64,000 nt of DNA from Physcomitrium patens (GCF_000002425.4 NC_037271.1:6214374-6278373); one strand, 5' to 3'. Numbered from the stretch's first letter, positions 37,582 to 51,620 are shown. Program-made: numbers and translations. Notes: a model not told the origin generated them from the sequence alone.

Positions 37582-38280
37582 AAGAAAAAGATGTAAAAGA
37601 ATAAGTATATTTGTAAGATAGGAAGATACTAGGGTGGTTATTCTTGAGCATAATAGACTAAAGAATCTTAAACAAAGATTAAAGTGTCTAAAAAGCATTA
37701 ATAATATTGATGATTGTCTTAATTTTGCTTTTGTATTTACTAACTAATAAGAAGTCTACATGGCTACTTTTAAGAACCATAATATTTTGAGATTAGTTGT
37801 TATTTTATATAATTGACAACTAATATATGTATAATAACAACCAAAAATTGAAGAACAAATACACATACAAACGAAATTTAATAGCTCTTGCAAAAAACAA
37901 TAAGGCAAAAAATCAATGTTTATGATAAAATTATGGTATTTTTTTGAAGCCAAAAGTATGTTTATTTATCATATTTAGACTACAAACATCTACAAGCAAA
38001 AAATTTATTTTTTTAAAAAAACATTGAATAAAATACCACCTATACAACAAAGAAACTTAGATAATGGATACGGCTATCATTCCTAAATTGACTTGAACAT
38101 CTATTGTCATTAACATTAAAAAGAAATACCCATTAAAAATAGTTGTACCAAGAGATGAAACCAAGAACTTTGAACGGTGGGTATAATCATATTCTAAAGA
38201 CTAATCCTTTACCTCCCATGTTGGTCTGTTTTTGTTATACAGTAGTCAAGACAACTTTCCAATACATCTTACGCCCTCCC
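35700..38280. other. AT-rich intergenic spacer
   Basis: No gene is visible. It contains a TA/TG compound microsatellite (about 35909-35970), a TATCTACC-type short tandem repeat (about 36088-36207) and a TA tract (about 37546-37580). Confidence 0.6.
36088..36207. repeat. Imperfect TATCTACC-type tandem repeat
   Basis: Units of CTACCTAC, TATCTACC and CTATCTAT alternate, with a longer period marked by two copies of CTACATGTTTC. Confidence 0.8.
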
Positions 38281-38806
38281 AACAATCATTCTTGAGCACA
38301 ACACACAAAAATGGCTATGTGGGTATTCCAATGGAGGAGCAGAATGCTGGTGACATGGGTTAGGGTTCCCTCACAGATTGTCACGGTAGCAGCTCTACAA
38401 GGGTTGCAGTCAGTGTTCAGGGCGGCATTGTTACAAGGTCAGAGTGCTAGAATCCTACACACCTCCCCCTAAATTGCTCAGAATTAGTCACTTAGTCCTC
38501 ATCTACATCTCAACCTGGGTTGTGCGAGCCATTAGACTTCACCTATACATGTCTTTCGAGACGGTCCTGGTGCGGGGAAGTATTGGAAACAACGATTTGG
38601 TGTTTGCCTACAAACCATATTCAGGCAGTCCTCTGCAAATTGTAACAACCCTAATACCCACAGGGCGGGGCTGTAGGTGAGAATCAAAGAAGGTATTGCA
38701 TTCTCAAACTAATCGTTAGGTCCTATTCGGTGTTGTGATTCTTCAAAAATGTGGACAGTAAGGATAAATTAGGGTTTCAAAGTGGGTGGGTGGCGAAGGG
38801 GGCGAG

Positions 38807-39957
38807 CTACACGCGGAGGACTTGGAGCTTGTTTCCAAATGCTATGGCAACCCAATCGGAATGCGACGCAGACCACTGCACCTGGTTCACCTCTCCTCCT
38901 GCGGTGTATGCCAGAATTGGGTCCAATCCGCCGTCCACTGGCTTTGCTGACATATCCCATATGAGAGCCTGCAATGTAACAATATTAAACGGCATCACGA
39001 ATTTGAGACGACGTGCTTGCGAGTGATCGATTGAATTAACGCTTACTCGCAGCTATCTTGAAAGAGTGGAAGAGATATAGTGAAGTCGTGAGGGATCAGA
39101 TGTAGAGTCATTACCTGCGAATCATCACCGGCTGTGCATATATGGCAGGCGCTGTGTGGAGCCCAAGCTATGGCGTTCACACAAGCTTGATGCCTCTGCA
39201 ACTCCGAGACCGGGACCGTCGGATACCTAATGTCTAATATGACCACTTTCGACGAATCCATTAGTATTGTAGCCATGAAGCGAGGGTCGTCTTTGTTCCA
39301 TCCCAGGCGGAGGAGCGGTGTGCCTGGTTGTGGGCTCTCGTAAATAATGGTGGAGTGCTGCTTATCCCGGAGGTCGAAGACACGGACGGAGCCGTCCGCC
39401 GACACAGACGCGAAGACGCCGATTCCACCCCATGCGATATCGTGAACCTCCTTGTCATGGGCGATGAGTTGAGTGTCCACAATGCCTCTCTCGATGTCCC
39501 AGATGGTGCACGTCGTGTCAATACTGCTCGTTCCCAGCCTCCGCATGTCGAATTCGTTCCAGTCGAACGACGTGAGGGGCGAGCAGTAATCTCTATTTTG
39601 TCGATTGTTCAACAGGCTCTTGAGTTCAACTTTATCCTCGTGAATCTGCCAAATGCGGAGGTTGTCGCTTGTTGTGGCCATCAGGTCGGGCTTCGCGCTC
39701 TCCTTGTCCGGAATGAACATGATTTTGGTCGCCGGGTATGGATGGTCGAACGACAGCTTCGGATCGACTTGAAACTTTCCTGTTTCGTCTTCCAGTTGCA
39801 CTATCTCCACCATGTTTCTGTACTCCTCAATAAAACTTCCGACAGCGAGACGGAACTTGCTATCCCTTCGCACGCTCCAATTCATCCCGTAGATCGTCCA
39901 TGCTGCGTCGTAAGTGTAAATCCCTTTTCGCTTGGCCTCTTGAGCGTACATGTCCAT
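38807..39957 (-). CDS. LWD1: LIGHT-REGULATED WD (LWD1/LWD2)-type WD40 protein, complete, 2 exons
   Basis: LWD1 and LWD2 of Arabidopsis are nuclear WD40 proteins that act near the core circadian clock with TCP factors and help activate CCA1. Exons: 39957-39115 and 38968-38807, one phase-0 GT-AG intron, giving 334 residues. Conserved blocks seen: [20 protein letters not shown] near the start, [80 protein letters not shown] at the exon junction, then [10 protein letters not shown] and DWVAIAFG before the stop. Flowering-plant LWD is about 346 residues. The related TTG1 diverges more, so LWD is preferred. An in-frame ATG at 40011 would add 18 residues, but the possible acceptor just upstream of 39957 (CTGCAG, then 11 bases to the ATG) favours the shorter start. 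Confidence 0.94.
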
Positions 39958-41560
39958 CTTATCCTCACCTGCAGTTCTACCTCGCCCCTGCGTTAAATTA
40001 CCGCTGAACAAGTCTCACTCAACACCAGACATTTCCCCTCCATAGTTCCTCAAAGATATCAGCAAACACCAGAATAAAGACGACGACGACGACGACTACG
40101 ACGACGACAAAACACACACACACACCTTAAAGTTAATGCAATGACGAGTTCAAACATACGAAACTGATACCCCTTGAAAGAGAGATGCTTCGCTAACAGA
40201 ACACGAACTCCGAACTGGACCCACGTTCCAGAAATAATTGGTATGTATCCCTCAACAAGGTGTACCTCAAGGCCTTGATGAAGACAGATTCCTCAAGTTT
40301 TAGCAGATAGGGGTTAGCAATCCTCGCATGCACACCATGGCGGTTCCAATCAGGCACCAAAAGCATTCCCAGCCTTCGTCGCGGTCAAACTAGTTGCAAT
40401 CACTTGAGTACCTGAGCTCTAGCAAGTCGATGCATGCACTTCTGATCACTTGCTGACGTAGCAAATAAAAAAGCATAAAAGGTGGCCAGTATCTCCAACT
40501 GCCTAATTCTCCGTGTTGACCCACAAGAAAGTGCAAACCCTGTGCCCACCTCGTCAACAAGAGACGACTGATTTCACCGCACAGAAGCAGATTAAGGAAC
40601 TAGCCACGTCAAGAGTAATTGCATCGTGTGTAAACGACTCGGTGTTCTTCTTCATCAAGAGAAAGCGAAGGCTCGAAGAGTGTGTGAGGGAGGCGTACAA
40701 AATCAGAAGGCTCGCCAACTCAGACCGAGTCGCTGACAGTGCCATTGCCGCTGTCTGACAAAGTCTTAGTGCACGCCATCTCCGATCAGACACCGACACT
40801 GGGTCCGCGGCAAACTCCGTGGACAGCACGTCAAGCCCTACGAATGAATTCTACCCTGGCCAAGCTCACCCACGAGCTCCTCAGACAACTGCACTCCCAA
40901 CACCTCCAAGCTACGTCCCCACCCTTACACAGTGCGGCAACACGTTCCTACCACCGAAGCTGAGGTGGGTACCAACCTCGAAACTCAGCAGCTGCAAACC
41001 ACCACGCCTTGTCGGTAAGCATAAGCAAGAGTAGGCATTCATCAAGCAGACAAAGAGAATGGGTAAATACAGACAAGGGAGAAAGAGACAAACACACACA
41101 CCGACGGAGTGATTGGTTGCGTACGTGCGGAGACGAAAGTACGAGCTGGTCGCAGAGGTGGCTAAAGTTAGCAAGGGCGGGCGGCGAAATTCGCATGCAT
41201 CGAATCCACAGCGGAGACGAATCTGAGCAGTGACAGCAGCAATTTTTACATGATATTTAGTCATAATCGGATCGGAAATCAGGAAAAAAAAAACAAAAAA
41301 CAAACAAAAAACAGAAACAAAAAAAATCAAAACCAGAGTATCTGACTGGACCTGTGCTGGCTGTGGATGTGGCTCTGGTGCCCTCTTCTGACTGTCTGAC
41401 TGTGAAGGCACGACATGGTGGGGCGCGACTCCCACGGCAATGGCTCCCCATCATGTGCATGAATCCTCGCTTCCTCGCTTTCATTCACTCCCTTCACTTT
41501 GCTGAGTGTGAATGGGTGGCGCGGCTGCAATTGTAGTGTCTGATAATTCTCCTGCTCACG
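39958..41560 (-). promoter_or_regulatory. Probable 5' untranslated region, leader intron and promoter of the LWD gene
   Basis: The region is GC-richer than the spacers. The minus strand has an acceptor-like CTGCAG ending at about 39969, suggesting a leader intron. It contains a GAC-type trinucleotide tract at 40080-40108 and an A-rich run at 41283-41328. Overlapping ORFs on both strands (for example around 40911-41435) show no family features. The leader-intron donor cannot be fixed. Confidence 0.35.
40080..40108. repeat. GAC trinucleotide repeat upstream of LWD
   Basis: About nine GAC-type units with one TAC interruption. Confidence 0.9.
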
Positions 41561-41599
41561 ACGAATTCCCCTCGCGACGTGTTTGTCGTCAAAGCTTCA

Positions 41600-43125
41600 C
41601 ACAGGAATTCCTTTCTTTGGAATATATATATATATATATATATATATTTGTGTGTGTATATATCTTTACATTCATTCCACGTGTTCAAAAAATGCTGCCA
41701 TCAATCCAAGGAAAATGTAGAATGCCGCTTGAAAGTGGGTGTCCCGTAACTCAATGGCTTCAAAATGCTGATTTTATTTTGTTATGTTATATTTGTGCTT
41801 TAAGTAATTATATTTTAATAAGGTAGCACTGTTACTGTTTAACATTGTAGAGTATTTTTTAAAAGTGATTATGGTTGATTTTGTTCAAATTGGTTTCTGT
41901 AATCATCTAATGATTTTTTCGCTTCTTTTTTAAGTAGTTCATGTTTTTTTAGACTGAAACTTGATCATTTATTTCTAAAAAGGAGATTTATACAAGAGTT
42001 AGTATTTCAACATTTAATTTGATTGGTTTTACGACAATAGTCATTTTCAATCATTCATCGATAATGAACGAGAATTTCCTTGAAATGAAAGAATTAGTAG
42101 ATATTGGAGAGAAAGTACACCTTCCAGAGAGTGTCAAAGGGTACTCCAAAAAGCAATGCACGGAAAATAGATTCCTCATTACCTTCCATTAACAAGAGTA
42201 TAGACAAATGGATAGATGGATATGAATTTGGATTAATGCAATCAAAAAAAATTATGACGCATTGATCACCAAAAGCATCCAAATTTTCATACATGACTGT
42301 CATTGTTATTGGTGAACTTTGTGTACTTTTCTACATCAAAAAAACGGGATATCTTTCACAACATCAGAGACTTTCATCAGGCGAAACTGGTTTGGTCTCG
42401 TTCTTGTAGAGGACAGACAACAGACAATGAGTGCCATTAGAAGGAGATCAGATTTCTCAACATGAATTCTCAACAATCAACTCAACTAAGTGCCTCCACA
42501 AGAGCAATCAAAACAAGGCAAAAACAAAAACATAACCTCATTACTACTTCCCAAGCTTCAACTCAAAATACCTACTGGAAGAAAGAGGCAGATGAAGGTA
42601 TGCATTAGGCGCAGGCATGAAGAGTGGTCTATAATTAGATGCAAGTGACTTACTAATCAGATGTTGATTCTGGAGGTCCACAAGCTCATCCAGGGAGACA
42701 GCGCAAGCGACCAGATAACAAAATAACACGATTATTACACGGAAGGCGGATTGGAAAGTACCTAGAAGCACTAATCTTGGTTAGCAGGATAGTCTTTTGG
42801 GCAAGGTTTGGGTGAGTTCGGTGAAGGATTGTTGCGTTTCTTGCAGAGGAGTCGGTGTTTTATCTCTTTGGGAAATAGGTTCACTGAGCTTTATTTTCTT
42901 TTGCCGTTTCCCTTTTGCAGTGCTTGTTAACTCGTGCTTATTTTAGGAACATGAGATTGATAAGTGGATGCAAAACAATCCCATAAAATAAAAACAATAA
43001 AAAAAATATAGTATTTGAAAATGAGTTTTGAAATGTTTTGTTGATAAGTTTGATAGAACGAAAACCTAGATTTCTGATAAGTTTCCACAGAGATCTAATG
43101 TTAAAATAAATATATATGAAGTGCA

Positions 43126-43162
<37 letters not shown>

Positions 43163-44400
43163 ATATATATATATATAAAAATATAAATAAATAAATAAAT
43201 AAATAACGAGACGAAAATTATATTTATCGTTGAAACTGGAAATTTTGCATACTTAAACATCTTGACATTTTTTTTTGGAAAAGAAGGTGCTTTTAAACTC
43301 TAATTGTAACAGTTTGCTGAGTATTTTTATGCAAAATACAGCGTAAATGAGAACTTAAAAAGAAACTGTATTAAAAAAGGCATCAATTTTAAAAAATAAT
43401 TACAATAATCAAAATAAGTAATCAAACAAAGAGGAATAAACTTCTCAGCATGAAAAGTACAGCAATTTGAAATTGTCTCAAAAAAACAACCCTTACGCAT
43501 GAAAAAGGAATCATTTCATGTACCCAATAACGAATGATAAAACCACTGGAAGTGTTCGACAGGAAGAATGATGTGTCACACATTCAACCAGATCCCTTCC
43601 ACTTGAGCATCCAAGCAGATACACACGCACTACTCATGCTGGTTCCATCTCTACCACCACCACGGCTTCAGATCATCGCACCCTCTGCAACGATATCACA
43701 ATCAGTACCACTTTTTCTGGTACACAAATGTGAGCCAAGAATGCCGTTCATGTCGCAAGTTGTTCGTTAGATCCTGATAGTCACGGTGTCGCAATTAAAC
43801 CCGTTCGTTCTCCTTAAGAAAGCATGCGACGATCCGAGAAAGCTCTTTGGATTGTCTTCAGGAGCTTGGTTGTATGTCGGGACAGTCAAAGCAGAATCTG
43901 AATGAAGGAAGCTGCCATGAATTCGGTTCGCTCACTGACCATGAATCGTGGCGTGGTCCCCTCCCAAGCTGCTGCTCAAGAGCTTTTGATCCCAAGTGGT
44001 TTCCATGCTTTGAAACTGAGAGCTGGTTGTTGGTCACGCAGATCCACGCTGAGATTAGATCGAGCACCTGGTGGTCCGGAGTCGAAGGCTTCAGGGATTG
44101 AGAATAAGGAGACTTGGATCACTGGTTTCTCATTTTCTGCAGCGTCCGCCGAAATTTCAAGGGGTGCACATGAGAACGATGAGCAAGCACATTCGGACCC
44201 ATTCAATGGCTCAGAGCTGAAGCCAATCGAGGTGGGCTTGTGGGTCGGTAGCATCGCTGTGGAATCCAAAGTTTACTTCGGGGAGGGGCTGAGGTGCAGT
44301 GTGACTGTGAAGAAATCATCCTCACACAACTTGCGTTGTGCATTTTTAAATATATATGCATACATTCATGGACAACCTTTGCTTTGCAAATAACATATTC
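41600..44400. other. Intergenic region with mixed composition
   Basis: Contents: a TA tract near 41620-41648; a moderately GC-rich patch at 42.1-42.9 kb; an AT-rich part with a compound CT/TA microsatellite (43130-43200); and a GC-richer patch at 43.5-44.35 kb with ORFs on both strands, the longest 163 codons at 43902-44393. None of the ORFs shows a recognisable domain, so I do not call genes here. Confidence 0.4.
43130..43200. repeat. Compound CT/TA/ATAA microsatellite
   Basis: About 15 CT units, then TA units, then ATAA units. Confidence 0.95.
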
Positions 44401-45634
44401 AAACGAGTCATTGATGTGTCGTTATTAAAGAAATAAAATTTATGTTGATGTATAGATGAATGTTTGAATTGATGAACATAAACATGATTAATTGGAAATT
44501 GGAGAAGAGCAAGCATGTAAGCAAGGTTAGAGATGCAAGGATTATGACTAGCCAACTAACTAATCATTCATGTGAGGAGTTTAAGCAAATTTATTTAAAG
44601 AACATTAAAATCAAAACCACATTCTTGCTTACAATGGATTAGCATGTTGGTACATACTTGTCTTAACCTTTGTCACAAGTTAATGTAAGCCAAGTAACAA
44701 TGATGTCATTATCATATGTAGATGTGATTGTAGGCATATGTTTTAAAAGAAATTTGACATCAAGTATTAATTGTCTTTTGTCAATCACTAAAACCTATTC
44801 TTTACTTTATTTTTTATTTGCTGATTTTATTTTATTAATTACTTTATCCTATTACAATTGTTTTTATTTATATATATGTATATATGTATATATTGCTAGT
44901 AGAGTATATTTTTAAATAGTTTTTTTTTCATTATTATTTTTAGAATCTTCTTTAGCTATGCAATTGTATAAATTTGTTGCAATTGAGGTGGTGTAGAAGT
45001 CATGCAAGGAACAAGTAGGAGCAATGATTTAGGTTAATTCAAGATGGTGGTTGTTATTTTTAAGTGACTTTGTATCATGCTAGGGTTAAAATAATTGTAG
45101 AATGTTGCCTTTGAGACTTTTTACAAAAAAGAAAAACATTCATTGTAATAATACAAATGTTAAAGATATTCCAACAATATTTTTTTATAATATTAAATAT
45201 TTCCTATAATAATTTTCTAAAGGCCTTAATTCATTGTATATAAGCTTTATTTCTATAATATTAGACTTTTCTTCAAACACTTTTTTATATATAATGAATT
45301 ACATGCAAAAAAGTAATTAAATTAAATCTTTATTTACATGCTCTTATGAGTATGTGCCTTTAATAAAACTCTATCTCTTTGTTTACTTAAATATTTCAAT
45401 TTATTTACAGTTTATAAAGCAATTTAAATTATTCAAATAATTAGTGCATTTAAAAATAATAAATAATATATTTTATATTAATATTTATCTATTTTTAAAA
45501 TTATGTTATTATATTGTTACTAAAATTTTACTAAACTAGCAAAGTTTGATCTTTACAACTTAAAAATCTATTGTGACAAATAATCCTTGCCTCTATGCAA
45601 GATAAACTTTTCATGCAATATACAATACTTTAAA

Positions 45635-45672
<38 letters not shown>

Positions 45673-45936
45673 AATTTATAATTAAAAATGATAATTTTTA
45701 ATTTTTAAAATTTCTCCAAAAAAATTAGCTGAACTTTAGAATATGAATTATTATAAAAATAATTTAGTTTAAATTAGATTTTTATATAAAAGAAAAATTG
45801 ACACTAAAACTATTTTAAAATAATATTTAACTTTGATGTGATTGTTGCCAATTGAGTCTTTTTTTTGTTTATGATTATTAAAATACATATACAACTAAGA
45901 AATAAATATATAATTAAAATACCTAATTCACATCAA

Positions 45937-46168
45937 TATAGAAAATGATATTTTGCATTGTGATCTCTATTGCAAGGTTCTTTTTGTTTTATATTAAAAT
46001 TAATGACAACACATAAATTATGACTGCATAAAGTTAAAAAAATTTGAAGCTTATTAAATATAGAAAATGATATTTTGCATTGTGATCTCTACTGCAGGAT
46101 TCTTCTTGTTTTTAGATTAAAATTAACATCAACACATAAAGTTTAAAACTTTTGAAGCTTATTGAATT
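45937..46168. repeat. Tandem duplication, unit about 122 bp, two diverged copies
   Basis: Copy one starts at 45937 and copy two at 46059. Both begin TATAGAAAATGATATTTTGC and end near GAAGCTTATT. Differences are substitutions and small gaps. No coding sense. Confidence 0.85.
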
Positions 46169-47375
46169 TGAGTTAAGTTTTAAATTTTTCAATAAATAAA
46201 ATAATTAAGAAAAATTAATAAGAATTTTTTTTTTCTTCTAAAAAGTTTACTGAAACTATCAAACCATTTACTTAATTTATTTAAATTATTCAGTATGTGT
46301 ATTCTAAATAGTCTTTTAAGCTATTATAATCTAATGTACATAAATATTATTTTGGTCTCAATTATTAGAAATGATTATTTTAAAAAAATATTATAAAATG
46401 CATATATAATTTATTAAATATAAAAATTATTGCATATAAGAAATATAAGAATCAATCAATATTTATATAAATTATTATTAAGATTTATGTAATAGTTTAA
46501 AATTATTCTTTATATTACAATTTAAGTTGTAACAATTATATGTATCTTAAATTACATATATTTTAAGTTATAAAAATAGATTCAAATAGAAGTACATAAG
46601 AATATAAAAATATAAAAATAATTTTGAAATAGAATTAAAATAAAACAAGATAAAAAAATTTAGCTATGATTGTTTAGAAACAATTACTTAAGTATAATTT
46701 TTTATCTATAAATTAATTAATTTTAACACTTAAGAAATTTTTCATTCAATTTATATATTTGAATATATTGGAGAATAATTTAGAAAGAAATACATATGAT
46801 TTTTTTTGATAAAACTTTAAATAATTTTTTATTTTATTTTTAGGTATAAAATTAGATTTAAGAATCAAGTAATTATAAAATATTTATTAAAATAGAATAA
46901 AATATCATAAAAAATGAAAGGAACCATATTAATAATAAAAATTAAGTCTTTTCTTTTCTTTTATTTTCTTTTAATACGTTTTGTATAACTTACATAGATT
47001 GTCCAAATTTATTTGTTTAAATTTTAAAAGAGTAGTTTTTCACTATATAAGTATTAAAATCTTGCAACATAGATATTATGTGTAGATTCAATTTTACATT
47101 TTTAACTTTATAACTTTTGTTTATAAATAATAAAACATCATTTTAGGAATTAAAAGAACTCAAATAAATATAATATTTAGAATTTGGTATAATTAAAACT
47201 GTTTACATATTTAATATAAATATATATTAAATTATTATTTATTATTAAATATATATTTACAAAATTTAATCCCAAGCATCAAAAAAAATAAAAATAAAAT
47301 TATCAATAGTTTTTATAAATCAAAAACAAAATTTAAGGTATTTAATATTGATTATAATGTATCTTTAAAAAAAAT

Positions 47376-47378
<3 letters not shown>

Positions 47379-47410
<32 letters not shown>
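47379..47410. repeat. Poly-T tract (32 bases)
   Basis: Uninterrupted T run in AT-rich DNA. It could be the tail of a retroposed copy on the minus strand, but no body is recognisable. Confidence 0.95.
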
Positions 47411-47415
<5 letters not shown>

Positions 47416-48038
47416 TATCAATATAATACCTTCTAACTTAAAATTTTAATTATTAATAAGATTCTTTATGACCTGTCACTTTTTATTTTTAATTATGAGA
47501 ACTAACCAAATTTAAGATGCAAAATTGCATACTTGAACTTATTTTAGAGTATAATAAAAAAAATTGCATAAAAGATATCGTATTTTGTAAATTGAACAAA
47601 GTACTAATTAGCTCATATATAGTTATATCTAATAATTTAAGTTCAAAGTAAAATATCAAACTCCTATAAAAGTAATATTTTTTAAAAATCTTACATATTG
47701 AGCTGATATATTTATTTTTAATATGAATTTTAAATGTACTTTTAATCATATACTTAAATTTTTCATAAAAATTTTAATCAATGAAAAAAACATTTACTTT
47801 AAATAATTATAACATAATTTTTCAAATAAAATAATAATAATCAAATTAGTCTAGTTCTTCTAGATTAATTTTATATCAACAAATGATGAATTTGCAATTG
47901 CTAATCCAGAAGTTTCAAAGATTTTTATATAGTATACATTGAGTAAATAATTTGAAAACAAAATACAAATAAACTAAATTATTCAAATATTAGATAAACC
48001 AAGAATTATTAAACCTGTATATCTTATATCTACAGAAA

Positions 48039-48073
<35 letters not shown>

Positions 48074-49865
48074 CTCAACAAGCAATTTTCTACCAATCTC
48101 TTTTTTGTATTCTATAGAAAGTGCCAAAACCACCCATATCATGATCCAAACAATAATATTTGTTACCTAAACATTATAATTTTGCATCATGAGCTATACT
48201 TATGGATTTTGATGTGAACACTCTTTGATTGTCTTTACAAAATCAATATGATTTTAGCTAAGCTCTATATAGATCCCAAACCTTTTACAAAAAAGCATTT
48301 AAAATCTTAAAAGTAAACAAAGATAGCACAACATAATACTCTTCATGAGTTCTAGTATTTGTATAGGAATGCAAGCATACAATAAGTATTTGACATTTCT
48401 TTAATAGAAACATTCCTTCATAAAACATTTAATTATTGCGTTGATGTATTAATTTCTTGGTTATTGATGCAAGTTTATCATAGTCAATTTGATCAAAGGA
48501 ATAATTTTAAAGAAAGTAAATAAATGTTTCAAAACACATAGGTTTTCAATTATTAGGAGATTGATATGGTTGTTCTTAGATCTAAAGTTGAATGTAGTTA
48601 TTCTTCTTCTAGTTATCACTTTAAAGTTTTATATTTAACTTTAAGAAATTATTATACAATAAGAAGAGATTGACAACCAAAAATATACTTATCTTGGACA
48701 ATTTGAAAGAAAGATATCACTTATTTCAATAGTGCCAATTTTAAAAGCTTTAAGACTAGGTTAGGAGCAAAGCTATATATGAAGCAAATTAAAATTGCTT
48801 CTACATAATTGATTGATGATAAAAATTAAGTAATATTTTGACATCAAAGTTATATCTATTTTTGATGAATTTTTATTTTAATAAATATTTTTTAAGGATT
48901 TTTTTTTGTAATAAGATGGATATATAGTTTATTATAATAATTTCATCTTGAACTTATTCATGGATATAGAAATTTTTTATATTTATATATTATATCTTAG
49001 AATGCATAATAAGATTGTTGGTTAGTTTGATAGTACTCATGTTAACACAAAACATAGGTATAGGCTCTTATTCTTTAATATATAATTATTTTATTAATAT
49101 TTTGAATTTTAAAATATTAGTAATTACTTTAATTAATGCTTTTATATTTTGTCTTTGTGGATAAAAGTGATATTGTAGGCTATAGCTTATTACACCAATC
49201 AATAGACGATTTTTCAAGTTTATATATTATGTCTTATATTGAGCATGTAGTATCAAAATCCTTGGCATAATCAATATTAGCAAATAATGATAATATTTTA
49301 TATCTTCATTGGAAGAAAAGATTTCATAATTAGTTGTGTTTATTAGACGTCTAAAAATATTTTAAGTAAAAAATAAGTATTATTCTTAAAGAGTGTTTAA
49401 TAACTTATCTACTAAATCAATAAAGTACTTGATATTTAGTCTTGTGATTGTTCTAAAGAGAATGCAAGCTACTAGTGCTTAATAGAATTTGATATCAACT
49501 GTTGGTAATTGCATGTTGTATTAAAGTATGATATTTGGTTTCATTGGATCATTTATAGAAATGTGACTTTCTATTCTAAAATATCTTAATATCTTTTAAA
49601 TATAATTTTTTGATGTATCCAAATTCTTTTGACAATCTGATCTATTTTTACTTTGAAATAAAAATAAGAATCACTAAGATTATTTTTTTTATTAGTTCAA
49701 TTATCTTTTGTCTATATATTCTAATATTAATATAGTTGTCACTTGTGATTAATATATTATCAATATTATAATGTATTGACCTTTGTTATTTATTAAGTAT
49801 TATAGATTGGAAACTTCATGAGTGCATTGTAAGCTTGGTTGATAAAGATATGTATAAAGATATGG

Positions 49866-50096
49866 TTATTGAAGCAAAATATTATTTCTTAGGTATGATT
49901 AATAAACTTAAATCTTATCTTATTGCAACAAGATTTGGTTTAAAAAAAACCTTTAACTTTCTTGAAACTCATACACCAATGATCTGATGGAATACATTGC
50001 AACTTATTCTTAACTCAACAACAAGGAAGTATTAGAATGTCAACCACATTTTAAGTTTATTAATCATACCTAAGAAATAATATTTTGCTTCAATAA
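49866..50096. repeat. Perfect 47-bp inverted repeat with 137-bp spacer inside the Copia relic
   Basis: Arm one 49866-49912 and arm two 50050-50096 are exact reverse complements by eye. An RNA through this region would form a 47-bp hairpin. It lies between the integrase and reverse-transcriptase relics. Confidence 0.9.
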
Positions 50097-51577
50097 GCAA
50101 ATAAGTTAAGATTAAAATTTTACTTTTTAGAAGATGAATCAAATACCAAATATTATTTTTAAACAATGGTTTTTTTTTCTTGATAAATTGAGTTATACCA
50201 TCCAAGATGCTCCATTCCTTGTATATAAGTCTAGGATTTTTAATCAATTTTCAAATTCATCATACAATAATTCTTGAAGTGAAAGTTAAGCTTGCAAGCT
50301 TAAACCAACTTTTGAGTTACTAGCCTCGATTGTATAGAAGGTAGTAATGGTGGAAGTAATAAAGACAATTATAAAAGTAGTTGCAATAATATGAAGTCTA
50401 TACTAAGTGCATAGATATTTGGTCTTAGTAACATAGATGTAATATCTAATATACTTCTTTTTTCTTTATTATGAGATGTTATTAATGTTGTTGTAGTAGG
50501 CATAGACTTAAGAAATAATAGTGGCTCTTAAACCTTTTCTATAAATAATTTGATACAATAAAATATTATTTTCAACTTATTAAAAATAATATCTTGAGAA
50601 TAAATAATTTTCTTTGTAATTGGATTATAAAAGAAATATATTTTATTATTCATATTATATCATAAAATAATATATTTTATGGACTTTATATTATTATTTT
50701 TTAGTAATATTAATACAAGCTAACAATCCAAAGATGTGTAAGTGTGCTACATTTAGATAATTTTTTAAGATATAAATATTTAATTATATTTCTATTTTAT
50801 TTTTAATTAGACTTAAATTGACTAAATATTTGGCTATATTTATTGTTTTAGTCTAAAAGTAGCTAAATAAGTTAGAAATAATTGCTATAATTCTTATTTA
50901 TTCTATTATTGCATAATTTTTACATTCAACAATTTCATTTTATTACAATGTATGTATCATGGTACGTTTATTTTCAATACCATTTGACTTGTAAAATTTA
51001 CTGAATTTTCCTAAAAAAAAATATCCACCATAATTTTTCTTAAGTGTGCCAATTTTTCTACTAATTTATTTTCAACTTCGTACTAAAATTCCTTAAATTT
51101 GTAAAAATTTTCACTTTTGTTGTAGTAGATAGCCATATTCACTAGTATATTTACTTAAATAAATAGAATTAGGTAGAAATAAATAAAAATAAGCTAAATT
51201 ATTGATATTTTATTAGAAAGCTTTATAAAGGCTATGTAGACTTTATATGAATTTATAAATAATTGATAGGTTGACAACTTAGCCAATCTTGGTCATATGT
51301 TGCATATTAAGCCACTTGTATTATAATTGGCTATATAGCATATATGTCAAAAACTTACTCTCTAAATTGAATATATATTTGCAAGTTGGACATATGTCAT
51401 ATAGTTTATAAAACATTGTCACATAGTTTTTTAGTAGATAGTATATATAGAAGCAAGACTAAGGTCTTGATCACTTTTTTTAATGTTTTTCATATGTTTC
51501 ATCTTAGTTCAAGACTTCTAGTCCTTTTACATTTGGAAATAGTTATTCTAGTTTTAACTCTATATCTATCTTTCTTT

Positions 51578-51620
<43 letters not shown>

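Larger units (their letters stand above)
44400..48900. other. AT-rich intergenic desert
   Basis: Very AT-rich, with stops in every frame. It contains a 122-bp tandem duplication at 45.94-46.17 kb, TA tracts near 45637-45669 and 48042-48070, and a 32-base poly-T run at 47379-47410. The right part may include the 3' end and LTR of the Copia relic, but no repeat boundary could be fixed. Confidence 0.6.

Noticed and set aside
39328-39996. 222-codon plus-strand ORF
   Set aside because: It is the antisense shadow of the conserved LWD coding exon.
43902-44393. 163-codon plus-strand ORF
   Set aside because: The opposite strand is also open, composition is unremarkable and no domain or family could be recognised.
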